A DNA stretch of 32,014 nucleotides from Hypsibius dujardini (taxonomy: Eukaryota > Tardigrada > Eutardigrada > Parachela > Hypsibiidae): assembly GCA_001579985.1 (NCBI GenBank), contig LRSR01007266.1, positions 1 through 32,014 on the forward strand, written 5' to 3'. The notes beneath the pieces were generated by a model that was given only the letters and a program-made list of their open reading frames with translations, had not been told where the DNA came from and ran no database searches. A program made the position numbers and the translations under genes. Positions 1 to 9,479 of this stretch are shown piece by piece (positions within the stretch are counted from its first letter, which is position 1; each line of letters opens with the position of its first letter).

Positions 1-110
1 GGGACCTGTGGTACTCCGGGACCTGTAGTACTCCGGGACCTGTGGTACTCCGGGACCTGTGGTACTCCGGTACCTGTGGTACTCCGGGACCTGTGGTACT
101 CCGGGACCTG
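1..110. repeat. 17-bp satellite, about 6.5 copies
   Basis: Head-to-tail copies of GGGACCTGTGGTACTCC run from the window edge to about 110, with rare single-base differences (one copy has GTAGTACTCC, one begins GGTACC). Each unit contains a GTAC palindrome. The array may continue outside the window. It lies just downstream of the kinase exon on the minus strand, so it is probably in an intron of that gene. Confidence 0.95.
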
Positions 111-148
111 TGCCTGTTTCTAAGTCTTCCCGTATAGCTCGCTCTCAC

Positions 149-599
149 CTGAGCAAAACTCCATGAAAATGCGAAAGTAGGCAATCTGCTGCTGTTCCCC
201 GGGCCCACCCGCGGCCGCCGCATCCTCATTCGGTGTCTCAATATTCCATCCAAAGTACTTGACCAAATTCCCCTGCTCCAAGCTGACCAAGGCGTCGATC
301 TCATCCCGTAATGCGTGTACCTGCTGCTTGGAGTGCTTCCGCTTATGCGACAGCGGCACCTTCTTCACCACAATATTCCGGCTGCCCAGCCCGACCACGC
401 CGTCTCCGCTGTTGGTCAGCTCCGCCACGTAGACCACCCCGTTCTTCCCCTTGCCCAGAGTGGCCTGCAACACGTACGGCCAACGGAATTCGTGACTGCT
501 GCTCGCGGTGTCCGGCGTGGAACCGAACCGACTGTCCCGACGCTCAAGTCCCGGCAACACCAGCCGACGGCGCTGCTCCTGCGAGGAACCCTGACCCAT
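149..599 (-). CDS. Protein kinase N-lobe exon (STE/MAP3K-like), partial
   Basis: The minus-strand exon begins at ATG 599 and ends at a GTGAGA donor after 149; the rest of the kinase lies beyond the window. About 150 residues are visible. A glycine-rich loop (LGKGKNGVVY, residues 49-58) is followed by the VAIK-type lysine (IVVKKV, K79), an alpha-C glutamate (DEIDALVSL, about E100), the NLVKYFG strand (111-117) and the hinge IFMEFCSG (144-151). The NLV(K/R)YFG and IFME(F/Y)C motifs resemble the MAP3K4/STE11 group, an assignment made from memory. The N-terminus MGQGSS fits the N-myristoylation pattern MGxxxS. The frame stays open upstream to about position 757 with no other Met, so an extra spliced N-terminus is possible. 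The product would phosphorylate Ser/Thr, but no catalytic-loop residues are visible here. Confidence 0.75.
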
Positions 600-1015
600 C
601 CCCGTAGGTCGAGCTGGTATTGATGCGAAAACACTGGAAGACCAACTAACGTACGGCGCATGCGGGGAAGTTGCGTTTCCGATCGTCCGTCCCTCGGCGC
701 GCGGTGTGTGTCTGTGTGTACGCGTCCCGCGGTGAAAGACCCTCTCTAATTATAGCGTATTTATCGGAGGGATATATTTATATATATGGATTTCCTCCCC
801 CCCCCCCGTTTACTCGTGCTGTGAATGAGACCACCCAATCAATTTGCGGTGCACTAGATAGATGCACCGCCTGTATGTTACAGGACCGCGAGTGCAGATT
901 GCGTGCAGCTGATGGGACGGACGGAGAGACACAGACCGGGGAACGTCGTGCGGTGACTGACAAGTGGGGGTTATGGTGACGTCGGTTGTGTTGAGTGATA
1001 ACCGGGGTGATTATA

Positions 1016-1078
1016 CTCTGTCTGTCTGACTGACTGTCTGTCTGTCTGTCTGTCTGACTGTCTGTCTGTCTGTCGGTG
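1016..1078. repeat. (TCTG)n microsatellite
   Basis: Imperfect TCTG/ACTG tetranucleotide array. The same motif recurs in introns and spacers throughout the window. Confidence 0.95.
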
Positions 1079-1429
1079 TGTGTGTATAGATTTTGGATGA
1101 TACGGATTGGGGTTTGGCCTTGTGATGTGGAGGTCTGAGTACAGGGGGACATGTCTTCTCAATTTTGAAAACATCATTCAATTCGAAGATTTGGCCGTGT
1201 TCTTTTGTTGGTGGTTTAGCGGTTGGCGCGCCGGTTGATGATAACACAGAATCGTCCCTCATTCCAAAGGTTTTATCTGACGTGGTTCCTGGCTATGGGT
1301 TGGGTGTAGGACATGCCGATATGCGATTGCTACTCCTGTAGTATCTACAGTACTATATGTACTTAAAATAGATCAACGGATTCATCTGTGTTACGAGTCC
1401 CGGCCAGCGTACTATAGTATCGCTTTAGC

Positions 1430-1445
1430 GTAAGACGCGTCTTAC
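1430..1445. other. 16-bp perfect palindrome
   Basis: GTAAGACGCGTCTTAC reads the same on both strands and is flanked by the similar segments CGCTTTAGCG and CCGCTTTACG. It could be a protein-binding site or an element remnant; nothing adjacent identifies it. Confidence 0.6.
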
Positions 1446-1721
1446 CGCTTTACGAACTATAATACATCCCCAGAACCCGCTAGAACCCGAACTATAATAC
1501 ATTGCGAGAACCCGCGAGAAGGGCGAATCAATCGAAAAGAACCATCCGTCCCTGCCTGCCTTGAATACGGTTTTAGGGTCTACAACCTAATGAGAAACCG
1601 CGATCAAGAGGCAGTTCTCAATTTCCTGCGATTTGCAGTGAATTGTCGTCGGGAACAGGAACCGGAAGTGCCTGAACATTTGAGTATGCAGGGAGTCAAA
1701 AGAACCCCCGAACTGCGTGGC

Positions 1722-1890
1722 GGTCCATCCGTCCGTCCGTCCGTCCATCCGTCCGTCCGTCCGTCCATCCGTCCGCCCGTCCGTCCATCCGTCCGTCCGT
1801 CCATCCATCCGTCCGTCCATCCGTCTGTCCGTCCGTCCATCCGCCCGTCCGTTCGTCCATCCGTCTGTCCGTCCGTCTGTCCGCCAGCCG
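1722..1890. repeat. (CCGT)n/(CCAT)n tetranucleotide minisatellite
   Basis: About 170 bp of CCGT with interspersed CCAT, CTGT and GCCC variants. It is open in several frames (VRPS-type repeats on one strand, DGRT-type on the other), which is expected of a four-base repeat free of stops and is not evidence of a gene. Confidence 0.95.
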
Positions 1891-2302
1891 GCCAACCAGT
1901 TTGCCAACCGTCCGTGATCCGCTCCCCAGGGTCGCCACCTCTTTACCCTGCAATAACTGCAGAGCGCTGCACGAGTGAGAACGTGCTCAGTTTCTTCGTG
2001 TTTTGCCCGCCATTTTTTACTATCGTGCGAGAAATACCGTTCAGATTGTAGTGTTTGTGTGAAATCATGTGAAATCAAAGCAAATTGTCTAAACATAACA
2101 TGCAGAAACTGAAAATCTTGAGCTGTTAATCAGCAGCAAAGTATTCATATATGGGCCAGAGTTACAAATGCGACGGCCTCAACCAAGGGACCTTTGAAAA
2201 TACAGTAAATAAGATAAGATAAGATAAGATAAACTGAAACCTCACACCGCCTACGACCTTGCGGGATCTGTCATGTGATCGGACGACCGAAGAGCACAAC
2301 AT

Positions 2303-2884
2303 CTACAGCGGCATCACCTTACTAATAAACTGCTCAAAGTCTTTCAAAGGCACCTTCACGAATTCTGCATCTGGTGCGTCGCTCTTCGCCCGACCAGCAG
2401 CAGCCGGGTGCTTACGGTCCGTCTTGCCGTCCGGAACCGACTGCTCATCCTCGTCGTCCGACGGCGCGAACGTCACAACAGGCACACCGGTCTGCTTCGA
2501 CGCCGCTGTTAAGGTCTTCGACAACAACCCACCAACGGGTCTTTGCGGCAGCGCTGTCGTCGGTCCTTCGCGGTACTTGTTCGGAGCTCTATTTGTGACG
2601 GAACAAATGCTGGTGTCGTTCGCCAGAGTCTCCAGGATGAGGTTGAGGTCGTTCTTCAGCACGCAGTAGATGAAGTCACGGCAGGCTTCGTGTCGGGCTT
2701 CCTTCAGAGTGCCGCCTCGACCGATCCCCTCGACACGGTAGCCGCCGCTAGCTCGCGCCCCTGAGACGAAGGACCGCGCGTGGTCCGGTCCGGTCCGTGC
2801 GAGCTCCTCGAGGACCAGCTCGCCGCCGCCCGGGGTGAGGCGGGCGAAGTGAGTCGCCAGGGTCACGTAATCAGTAGCGGGCAT
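2303..2884 (-). CDS. Double-stranded RNA-binding domain protein, 193 aa
   Basis: Single uninterrupted frame from ATG 2884 to TAG. Residues about 22-77 look like a DRBM fold: a first helix (ELVLEELAR), then GPDHARSFVSGARASGGYRV, which matches the 'GPxHxxxF' beta region, and GIGRGGTLKEARHEA, which matches the family's 'GxGxSKKxAKxxAA' helix-2 signature with Thr-Leu-Lys-Glu in place of SKK. The rest is low-complexity and acidic (SDDEDE, about 142-147) with a basic patch after it. A pyrimidine-rich tract ending TTGCTAG directly precedes the ATG, so this may be a 3' exon preceded by a non-coding or further coding exon. A specific family (microprocessor, ADAR-like, NKRF-like) cannot be assigned. 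The altered KKxAK motif may weaken RNA binding. Confidence 0.7.
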   Translation of the reverse strand: MPATDYVTLATHFARLTPGGGELVLEELARTGPDHARSFVSGARASGGYRVEGIGRGGTLKEARHEACRDFIYCVLKNDLNLILETLANDTSICSVTNRAPNKYREGPTTALPQRPVGGLLSKTLTAASKQTGVPVVTFAPSDDEDEQSVPDGKTDRKHPAAAGRAKSDAPDAEFVKVPLKDFEQFISKVMPL

Positions 2885-3759
2885 TCTAGCAATAGGGAAA
2901 AGAAATAGGGAAAATTTGGTGAAAGGAAACCGAATACTCGTCCAATTGGTCCCAATTCGATTCCGTGGAAGGAAATCAGGGCGACAGATTAACTACGAAT
3001 ACTTCACTTTGCCGAACCGGAACAGACCCTTGTTTTGAATTTTGTGCTGTTTTATCTACACTAACTTAGTCTCTTTGCGCTGGAGCTGACTGGACAGGGT
3101 TTGTGGTTTGTTGGCGATCGTCTTCTACAGTGCACGGCAACTGATAGTGATGGGACAATAGAAGGAAGCGTTTGTAACGCTTGAAAACTGGCGCCCGACA
3201 TTATTCACCCCCGTTTAGTATCAGTTCGTAATTGTCGCGCTTTCACACAGAGAGCAAGAGTCTCCCGAGAATCATATCGTGAGAAAATACCTATCGCAAC
3301 AGTTTGTGGGAGACCTGGTCTCCTTCCATTCACGTCCAGACCTTAAATGTGCCAAAGAATAAGACGACACGAATAAGTCAGGTTAAAGCGATTTTTGATG
3401 TTTCACTTTCTCTACAAGGGAAGGGCCCTGGAATGGGCCACCAGAGGGCGCTCTGTCGCAAATTCATCGAAAACAGAAGAGTCACTGCAGAGTCAGCGAA
3501 CTCTAAAGTGAACTCAAGGGTGGCCCATTCCGGGACCTCTCCCTCATACCCTTATCGCCACACACGTGGAGCGAGAGAAGAAACCGATAGAACGGTTAAC
3601 CGTCAAGTGGAAATTACCGTTAAAAAGCGATTGCAGCACTAATATGATTCGTAACTTAGGTAAGGCAGCTTAGCTGACGTCAAATCAGCTCGGAGGATAA
3701 AATTCATAAGAAAGTAACAAATGATTTAAAACAGAGGAACACTTGGGAGTTAGGGCAGG
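2885..3759. other. Intergenic region with one TIR element
   Basis: Spacer between two minus-strand genes. The only structure seen is the 132-bp inverted-repeat element at 3415-3546. A 112-codon open frame across 3304-3642 overlaps that element and shows no recognisable domain. Confidence 0.6.
3415..3546. mobile_element. MITE family 1, intergenic copy (TA flanks)
   Basis: Inverted ends pair CAAGGGAAGGGCCCTGGAAT (left) with the complement of ATTCCGGGACCTCTCCCTCA (right), followed inward on both sides by GGGCCACC. TA dinucleotides flank both ends (3413-3414 and 3547-3548), as expected for a Tc1/mariner-type or other TA-targeting non-autonomous element. An internal AGAGGGCGCT segment is shared with the copy at 15450-15763. 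No coding capacity. Confidence 0.75.
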
Positions 3760-5031
3760 TTATAGGAGCCGCTTCCGGCATTTCGCCGCTCCACAATGGC
3801 AGTCAATTTTCCTGCCGAGGACCGAGTCGATTTTGTAGTTGTAGTCCCAGGTCATTTCCTCGCCAGCCTTGATGTTCTTCCGTGTGAAGAAGCCCATGCT
3901 GTAGACTAAAGGGTGAACGTAATCCCGGTACATCACCTGAGCGAAGCAGTTAGGCTCGCACGCTATAAAACAAGAGAAAGAGGTTGAAGATCACCATGCC
4001 GCACAAGCGTACACAGATAAGACGGATAGACAAACAGACGGGCAGGCAGGCAGGCAGACAGACAGACAGACAGACAGACAGGCAGACAGACAGGCAGACA
4101 GACAGGCAGGCAGGCAGACACACAGACATACAGGCAGACAGGCAGACAGGCAAGCAGGCAGGCAGACAGACAGGCAGACAGATAGATAGACAAAGAGACG
4201 GATAGACAGACAGGCAGATAGACAGGTAGACCGACAGAGAAGTGAAGTGAACCAGTACGGAGGGAAATCGCAACTCACAATGATTGAAAAAGCGTGTGAA
4301 GTTGCCGAATTTGTTGGCGTCTAGGGACAACAATCGGTCATCCGCCACCGTGGTGTCCAAACCCAAACTCTGATCTCCGTTAGCGGTTGCGTTGAGCGGC
4401 GCCCCCGCATCCAGATCCTGAAGGGTGAAGAAGTAGGTGTCCGGCCGATCGTTTCGTTCGACTTCCGTCTCGCTGAGCAATTGGCCGAGGTAGAGTCCCA
4501 CGAAGGCGCCTTTCGGGATGTCACAGGTGCTCCGCACGCCCTAAGAAACACCAATGTACTGCACATGTCGCCCAACCCGCATATGAGATCCAAATTCGAA
4601 GCTCGAACGGTGCTGCAAAAAAGCGGCTTACCCATCCCTTTTTCGGGTAATCTGTAATCGAGTAGCAAGTTAGTTCAAATGCATATAGATGAGTGCTTAA
4701 TGACGTTAAACTTACAATACAGCAGGACCTTCCAAGGGATCTGGTTCGTGCTCACTGAAAAAATATTTCGTTACCGGATCTTTCAGCAAGTACCCACTGA
4801 TTAATAGCAGCTAAAACATGTATCAATTCTGTACCACTACTTACCGCGGTAGCGACACACAGATGAGCAAGAGCAAGCCTCACAGCACTACAAAGAAATA
4901 GCAATTGTGCTTCCCGGCAAGAAAATGGAAATGAAATATCAGGGGATGGCACAATATTGAACTAACCAACTGACTGTCTAAGTAGGTCTGTCTACTAGTA
5001 TCTGCCTGTCTGTCTGTCTGTCTGCCTATCG

Positions 5032-5099
<68 letters not shown>

Positions 5100-6387
5100 G
5101 CCTGTCTGTCTGTCTGCCTGCTTATCTACCTGACTGCATATTTGTCTGACTGTCTGTTTACATTTCTGTCCGCAAACCTGCATCCAAGCACGCAAAATTA
5201 GTAATATCCGCCTACTTGTCGTGGTTTCCCTTTCTATTAACAGTCGTTTATTTGTTTGCCCGATCGCTCCATGCCTGTCACCAACCTCCACGAGGTAACT
5301 CTGTGGCTCGCTGAGGAGACCGTATTCGAAGGATCCTCCGCCCTCGTGAATTCTCATGCAGAGACAGTCTCCCTCGCCCGACGAGCCACAGACACCATCA
5401 GCACAGCCACACCATTCACTTCGCTTTTTAATGGCGTCCGCCTCTAGTCTTTGGCCAACCGCCGCGCTCTTCATCATCCTGTTGATGTAGACGAAGGGAG
5501 TCGGCGTGGTCCCGCCGAAGCAGTCGAAAGCCGGTATTTCAAACGGCGGGCCGACGTTGATGACTGACGGCTTCTTCCCCTTCATCTACGAAGCAACAAA
5601 TTGAGAAGGCAAATTCAGACAAATTGAAGGCAATTTGTTTTAACACGACAGAAACTGGCGATATCCAGAACTGAAAATTTGTCTCTCAAAAGAAACGTGC
5701 TTGCCTGGGTCCGTCGAATGAGGAAATGCCGAGCCACGTTGACGGTAGTCTCAAAGCTGAAGTAAGTTATGGGGATAGAGGATCGAACCCGGATGAGGTA
5801 GGAGTCGAGAGCGGCGAGGTCTTTGACGAGAACGCCGCACGGTGTCACTAGTTGCATGAAAAGCAGAGAAACGTGCAGATTATAAGATAAGACATCAATG
5901 GTGCAAGGATAAGAGTAAGACAACATGAATACCATAGAAAATACAGTCTCTCTTTGCACGCCCTAAAGGAGATGAAAACAAATAGGATCATCCAGTAAGA
6001 CTTCGCTTGATGCAAAACAAAAACTCGGTATATCCCACCTTACCTTTCCCAATTCGTTTCACTTCACCTACAAACACACGGAACAGACAGAGTAAGGTCA
6101 CGATCACGAGAGTAAGGTTACTTCACGGTTGATGTTCGGTAGCTTATCGGTCTAGCCTTTCATCAGATTGCCCGTCGGCCTTCTTGTCCATCATCCTGTA
6201 CGTCCACCTTCCTTTCTCCTGTCTGCCTGTCTGTCTGATTGTTTGCCTCACTGTTTTTCTGTCGCCGTGTTCTGTTTATCTTCCTGCCTATCAGTCCGTC
6301 AGTGTGCCTGCTTGCCCGTTTATCCGTCTAATTTCCGTTCTATCCGTCAAGTTGTCTGTCTGTCTGTCTGTCTGTCTGCCTGTCTGC

Positions 6388-6424
<37 letters not shown>

Positions 6425-6434
6425 GCCTGCCTGT

Positions 6435-6483
<49 letters not shown>

Positions 6484-7467
6484 TGTCTGGCTGCCTGTCG
6501 GATTGCATGCCTGCCTACCGCTCTCATTCGGTCCCTGTCTGTCAAGTGTCGATACAACTTACGGGCATATCCCAACAGCAGCGGCACCATCAGCGGAGAA
6601 TGCACCGTTTTATGGTACATTTGAACGGTGGCTTCCGTTTCCTCCATCATCCGGCATCGCTCTGAGCACTCGGTGTGTGCACGCCGACGAGGTGCTTCAC
6701 TATACAGAGGATACCTAAGAACAAAAAACCCCAATTTTGCGAACTTCCTCAAGTAAGGGTTTAGGGTAGACAGAACATACGACAAGTGTGTGTAGTACAC
6801 ACACTAGTACACACTGTGACTGTGTACACACAACAATTAGACGGCCAATAAACCAATCAAACTAAAGTCTGACGAAGACATTTACAGTAATTAACAGGTA
6901 AACAAATGCGCGCAATTGAGACTAACCTGAGAAACAATCAACGTACGGCAAAGTTAACAGTGTTTAATTGAATTATCAGACTAACCAATTAGGAGTTAGG
7001 ATGAAAACATCATCGTTTTGCACAGAAAAAAATTTACGCAATCAAAAACGCGTTCAATCAATCAATCAATGGACCATTTAGTGATTGACAAAACGAATTC
7101 AATCAATCAATCAATCAATGGACCATTAACTGATTGACAAAATGAATTCTCCTTCTACAACCAATTTCTCAACCGCCAAATATCTCGGTTGACTGGTAAC
7201 AGTCAGCCAATCAACCATGAATGAGGCTTACGTAGCACGAAGATTTAACAGATACGAAACTCCATGATCGGAGTTGCATTGCGTCGACTTCACTTTGGAG
7301 CCCTGCTTGAATTTTTCGTCACTGGACGAACTTGGCCGGGACACATTTTCACCGTCAGAATTGCCGTTTCCCGTAGGCGTCTGCCGCTCCCCTTTCATCC
7401 GCTTCCTCTTAGGTCCTTGCTGCGTTGGTCCTTGCTGACTTGGACCAAAAACGGTGTACGAAGACAT
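3760..7467 (-). CDS. SETDB1: SETDB-type histone H3K9 methyltransferase, 11 exons, about 483 aa
   Basis: Exons (5' to 3' on minus): 7467-7232, 6714-6563, 6067-6044, 5962-5933, 5847-5705, 5585-5286, 4887-4845, 4754-4716, 4651-4632, 4540-4279, 3962-3760. All phases join and the sum is 484 codons. The order matches SETDB: a PLMVPLLLGYAR segment, an MBD-like part with VTPCGVLV (human TPCG), Cys-rich pre-SET (CGCADGVC, then CCEACSCSSVC), SET with KGWGVR, FFNHSCEPN and MTWDYNY (catalytic Tyr region), and post-SET CHCGAAKCRKRLL at the C-terminus. It would transfer methyl groups from S-adenosylmethionine to H3K9 in the nucleus. Odd points: no Tudor region and only a short insert in the SET domain, so it is far shorter than animal SETDB1; four exons are 20-39 nt; the intron after 5705 starts with GC (CAG|GCAAGC). 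SETDB1 versus SETDB2/MET-2 orthology is unresolved. Confidence 0.85.
4029..4245. repeat. (CAGA/CAGG)n array in the last SETDB intron
   Basis: About 215 bp of mixed CAGA, CAGG and TAGA tetranucleotides inside the intron between exons 10 and 11 of the methyltransferase gene. Confidence 0.95.
4998..5135. repeat. (TCTG)n array in SETDB intron 6
   Basis: Nearly pure TCTG with CCTG variants, within the intron following the 300-nt pre-SET exon. Confidence 0.95.
6350..6492. repeat. (TCTG)n followed by (CCTG)n in SETDB intron 2
   Basis: The array switches from TCTG-rich to an almost pure CCTG block (about 6424-6480). This suggests separate expansion of a variant within one array. Confidence 0.95.
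7045..7148. repeat. Tandem copies with (TCAA)n cores in SETDB intron 1
   Basis: Two copies of about 55-60 bp, each with a (TCAA)n run followed by TGGACCATTWA, TGATTGACAAAA and GAATTC. They lie in the 517-bp first intron of the methyltransferase gene. Confidence 0.85.
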
Positions 7468-8024
7468 TCCCACTGCGAATTTCGGCTTCAAAACACAAAT
7501 AATCTTCCCAGAGAAGGAATATTTTGTGGAAACAGATCAAGCACACACAAAACTGCACCAGCAAAACGGGAAAATGCGTTTCAGGCAATTTTTTACCCGT
7601 AAAATGTTTCGAAATCGGACGAATTAAAACAAAAGAAATTCAGAATATTTCTAAAAAACGCTGCAACGGCGGAATTTCAATTCCACTTTTGTTTGTTTGC
7701 GTTTTCGTGCAGTGCAATTCCCGGGTGCGCAAGCAGATTGTGCAGTGCGCCCACTGATTCCCCGCCCTCTCGGCACTCTGTCCAATGGCACAACGAGGGT
7801 CAGCAAACGGTCAGCTCAGCCCGTGGCCAGTCTATCGGCATAATGTCAAGCCGCCGGAAAATTTTTTTTCTTGGACGGCGCTGACACTTGCGATATCTCA
7901 CCAAAATTGTTCTTTTCACAGTTCTTAATATGTCTTATTTTCTTTGGAGCGCCCGCTGTGTCACAAGGTTTTGAATTTTTGCTCAGTGAAATATTTTTTC
8001 CTCAATAGTTTCGTTGAGCAATAA

Positions 8025-8057
8025 TTAATTTTAGCTCAATAGTTTGAGCTAAATTAA
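8025..8057. other. AT-rich inverted repeat (hairpin)
   Basis: TTAATTTTAGCTCAA is followed after three bases by TTTGAGCTAAATTAA, giving 15-bp arms with only about one mismatch or shift. No gene context explains it. Confidence 0.75.
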
Positions 8058-8245
8058 CGGCCAGCCGATGATGTGTATTGTACTGCCGCGGTCACTTTTT
8101 TGCCCGGCCAAGAAATTATCACCCCCCCCCCGGGTCTGTTCATTTGGTTGAGTATGTGACGTCATCACGCGCTTAGGACGGAGGGGCGGGGCTAAACTGA
8201 CTCCATCGACTCAGGGCTTAAAATAGCAAAAAACCAACGATCTAC

Positions 8246-8283
8246 AACCCCCTGGGGTGGGGCGCGCCCCGCCCTCGGGGGTT
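8246..8283. other. GC-rich inverted repeat around GGGGCGCGCCCC
   Basis: ACCCCCTGGGGTGGGGCG pairs with CGCCCCGCCCTCGGGGGT around a central GCGCGC. Nearly the whole 38 bp can fold as one hairpin. Possible element terminus or regulatory site. Confidence 0.75.
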
Positions 8284-8682
8284 AATTTCTGCAGTTTCGT
8301 CAACTGTTCAAGAATTATTCTTACGAATTATCATCATTAAAAATTGGGAATATAGATAATTAAGATAATTAAATGCTTTCCCCGTACGTGTTTCGCGTTA
8401 TTTGAGCTGTGTGTGTGCATCATCAAGCGGAAAAGTGCTTTCTATTTGTCGCCACTTGTTCAAGACCCGCCCCCTCCTCCCCCCCTTGGCGCAAAAGTCC
8501 CCCTAATATTGAGGGGGTGATCGCAAATCTCTTCGGATTTGAACTTTTTTAATCGTCGACATTTTGGAAAACAAAGATGCACATCTTTTTTAAAGTATGC
8601 ATTTTTTGCAGTAATAGACAGTATTTTAAGCCCTGCATCAACTCCACTCCGGAGTTTTTAGCCGGAGTTGGAGCTGAAACTG

Positions 8683-8729
8683 TTGGAGTTGGAGTTGGAG
8701 TTGGAGTTGGAGTTGGAGTTGGAGTTGGT
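8683..8729. repeat. (GGAGTT)n hexanucleotide array
   Basis: About eight perfect GGAGTT units, left of the hAT frame. Confidence 0.95.
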
Positions 8730-8803
8730 CTGCGCGGAGTGGGATTGTTGTGTTTCATCGAATTTTTGGCTTTGAGATTTCATTTGATTGGTTGATTAGT
8801 TGA

Positions 8804-9139
8804 TTGGTTTATTGTGAAAAAATCAAACGTGCCCCACTTGGCCATAAGCCATGCGCGTTGCTCCGGCTCAGCAACGGAGTGTTCTCTTCTCTGTTCTACC
8901 GCGAGGAGCTAAAGCAGTATATCGACTTGCCAGCTGTGGGAACTAGTCCAATTTCTTATTGGAAGAGTTGTGTGAAATTTCCTCGATTAAAAAGGTCTGC
9001 GATTCGAGTTTTTATGGCCCCTGCCAATATTGAACGCACTTTCAATTTGTGTGATATTCTTTCTGAACGTCGTCGGCGAACGACTGAAGCAAATTTCGAG
9101 AAACTCCTGAGGTGTCGTGTGAACGGTGAGTACAAATAA
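8804..9139 (+). pseudogene. hAT transposase C-terminal fragment
   Basis: 111-codon open frame. The pattern EELKQYIDLPAVG...ISYWKSC...FPRLKRSAIRVFMAPANIERTFNLCDIL...RRRRTT...EKLLRCRVN follows the hAT family C-terminal dimerisation domain: acidic ExxxYL-type start, 'YW' block, 'P.L..lA...l..Pa...ER.FS' and an 'R.rl....l..l..l..N' tail. The N-terminal DDE core and BED finger are absent, because repeats directly precede the frame. It is therefore a truncated copy without transposase activity of its own, though it could be recent since the frame is intact. Confidence 0.65.
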
Positions 9140-9184
9140 AAATGTATTTTCCTGTTTTTCATTACGTATATTTAACGGGTTGAA

Positions 9185-9462
9185 GCGGAGTGGAGTTGGA
9201 GTGGAGTTGGAGTGGAGTCGGAGTGGAGTTGGAGTGGAGTTGGAGTGGAGTTGGAGTGGAGTCGGAGTGGAGTCGGAGTGGAGTTGGAGTGGAGTTGGAG
9301 TGGAGTCGGAGTGGAGTCGGAGTGGAGTTGTAGTGGAGTCGGAGTGGAGTTGGAGTGGATTCGGAGTGGAGTCGGAGTGGAGTTGGAGTGGAGTCGGAGT
9401 GGAGTTGTAGTGGAGTCGGAGTGGAGTTGGAGTTGGAGTGGAGTTGGAGTGGGGTCTTGTAG
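9185..9462. repeat. GGAGTGGAGTYGGA minisatellite
   Basis: About 280 bp of alternating GGAGTGGAGTT and GGAGTGGAGTC units (11-12 bp), with a few GTAGTG and GGATTC variants. It is open in two frames as an artefact. Confidence 0.95.
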
Positions 9463-9479
9463 GGTTGTTAATTCCTACG

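Larger units (their letters stand above)
600..2302. other. Intergenic/upstream region, repeats only
   Basis: I see no convincing gene. The stretch holds a TATA-rich and C-run tract (770-810), a (TCTG)n array, a 16-bp perfect palindrome, a short near-duplication of a motif containing ACTATAATACAT (about 1450-1530), a (CCGT)n minisatellite and an (AAGAT)n run at 2208-2232. Open frames here are products of the repeats. Confidence 0.6.
7468..8627. other. Upstream region of SETDB, hairpin-forming DNA
   Basis: No gene seen. The region directly upstream of the methyltransferase ATG should hold its promoter, but no clear core element stands out. It contains an AT-rich hairpin (8025-8057), a C-run at about 8123-8132 and a GC-rich hairpin (8246-8283). 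TGCCGCGGTCACTTT near 8092 resembles the TIR of the element at 29612-30472 and may be a decayed copy. Confidence 0.5.
8628..9470 (+). mobile_element. hAT transposon remnant with minisatellite flanks
   Basis: The segment carries the C-terminal hAT dimerisation frame (8804-9139), bounded by (GGAGTT)n on the left (8683-8729) and a long GGAGTGGAGTTGGA-type array on the right (9185-9462). The outer sequences CCCTGCATCAACTCCACTCC (left) and, as reverse complement, CCCTACAAGACCCCACTCC (right) look like imperfect inverted ends. From memory, several animal hAT elements have TIRs built from GGAGTC/GGAGTT steps, so the arrays may be TIR-derived. No 8-bp target duplication could be recognised, so the boundaries are uncertain. 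Confidence 0.55.

Noticed and set aside
1590-2051. Long open frames on both strands across the CCGT minisatellite
   Set aside because: Explained by the repeat; no domain, and both strands are equally open.
599-2303. A single PKR-like gene joining the dsRNA-binding exon to the kinase exon
   Set aside because: The dsRNA-binding frame has its own stop, the kinase exon has its own ATG, and no splice pair in correct phase was convincing; two genes are the simpler reading.
3984-4278. Overlapping open frames in the CAGA array (and likewise near 5000, 6300, 16400, 17600, 18800 and 19800)
   Set aside because: Tetranucleotide repeats without stop codons are open in all frames; the translations are simple repeats (DRQT, CLSV) and lie in introns.
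5770-5800. TCGAACCC-like sequence suggesting a tRNA T-arm
   Set aside because: It lies within a SETDB coding exon, and no acceptor or D-arm pairing is visible.
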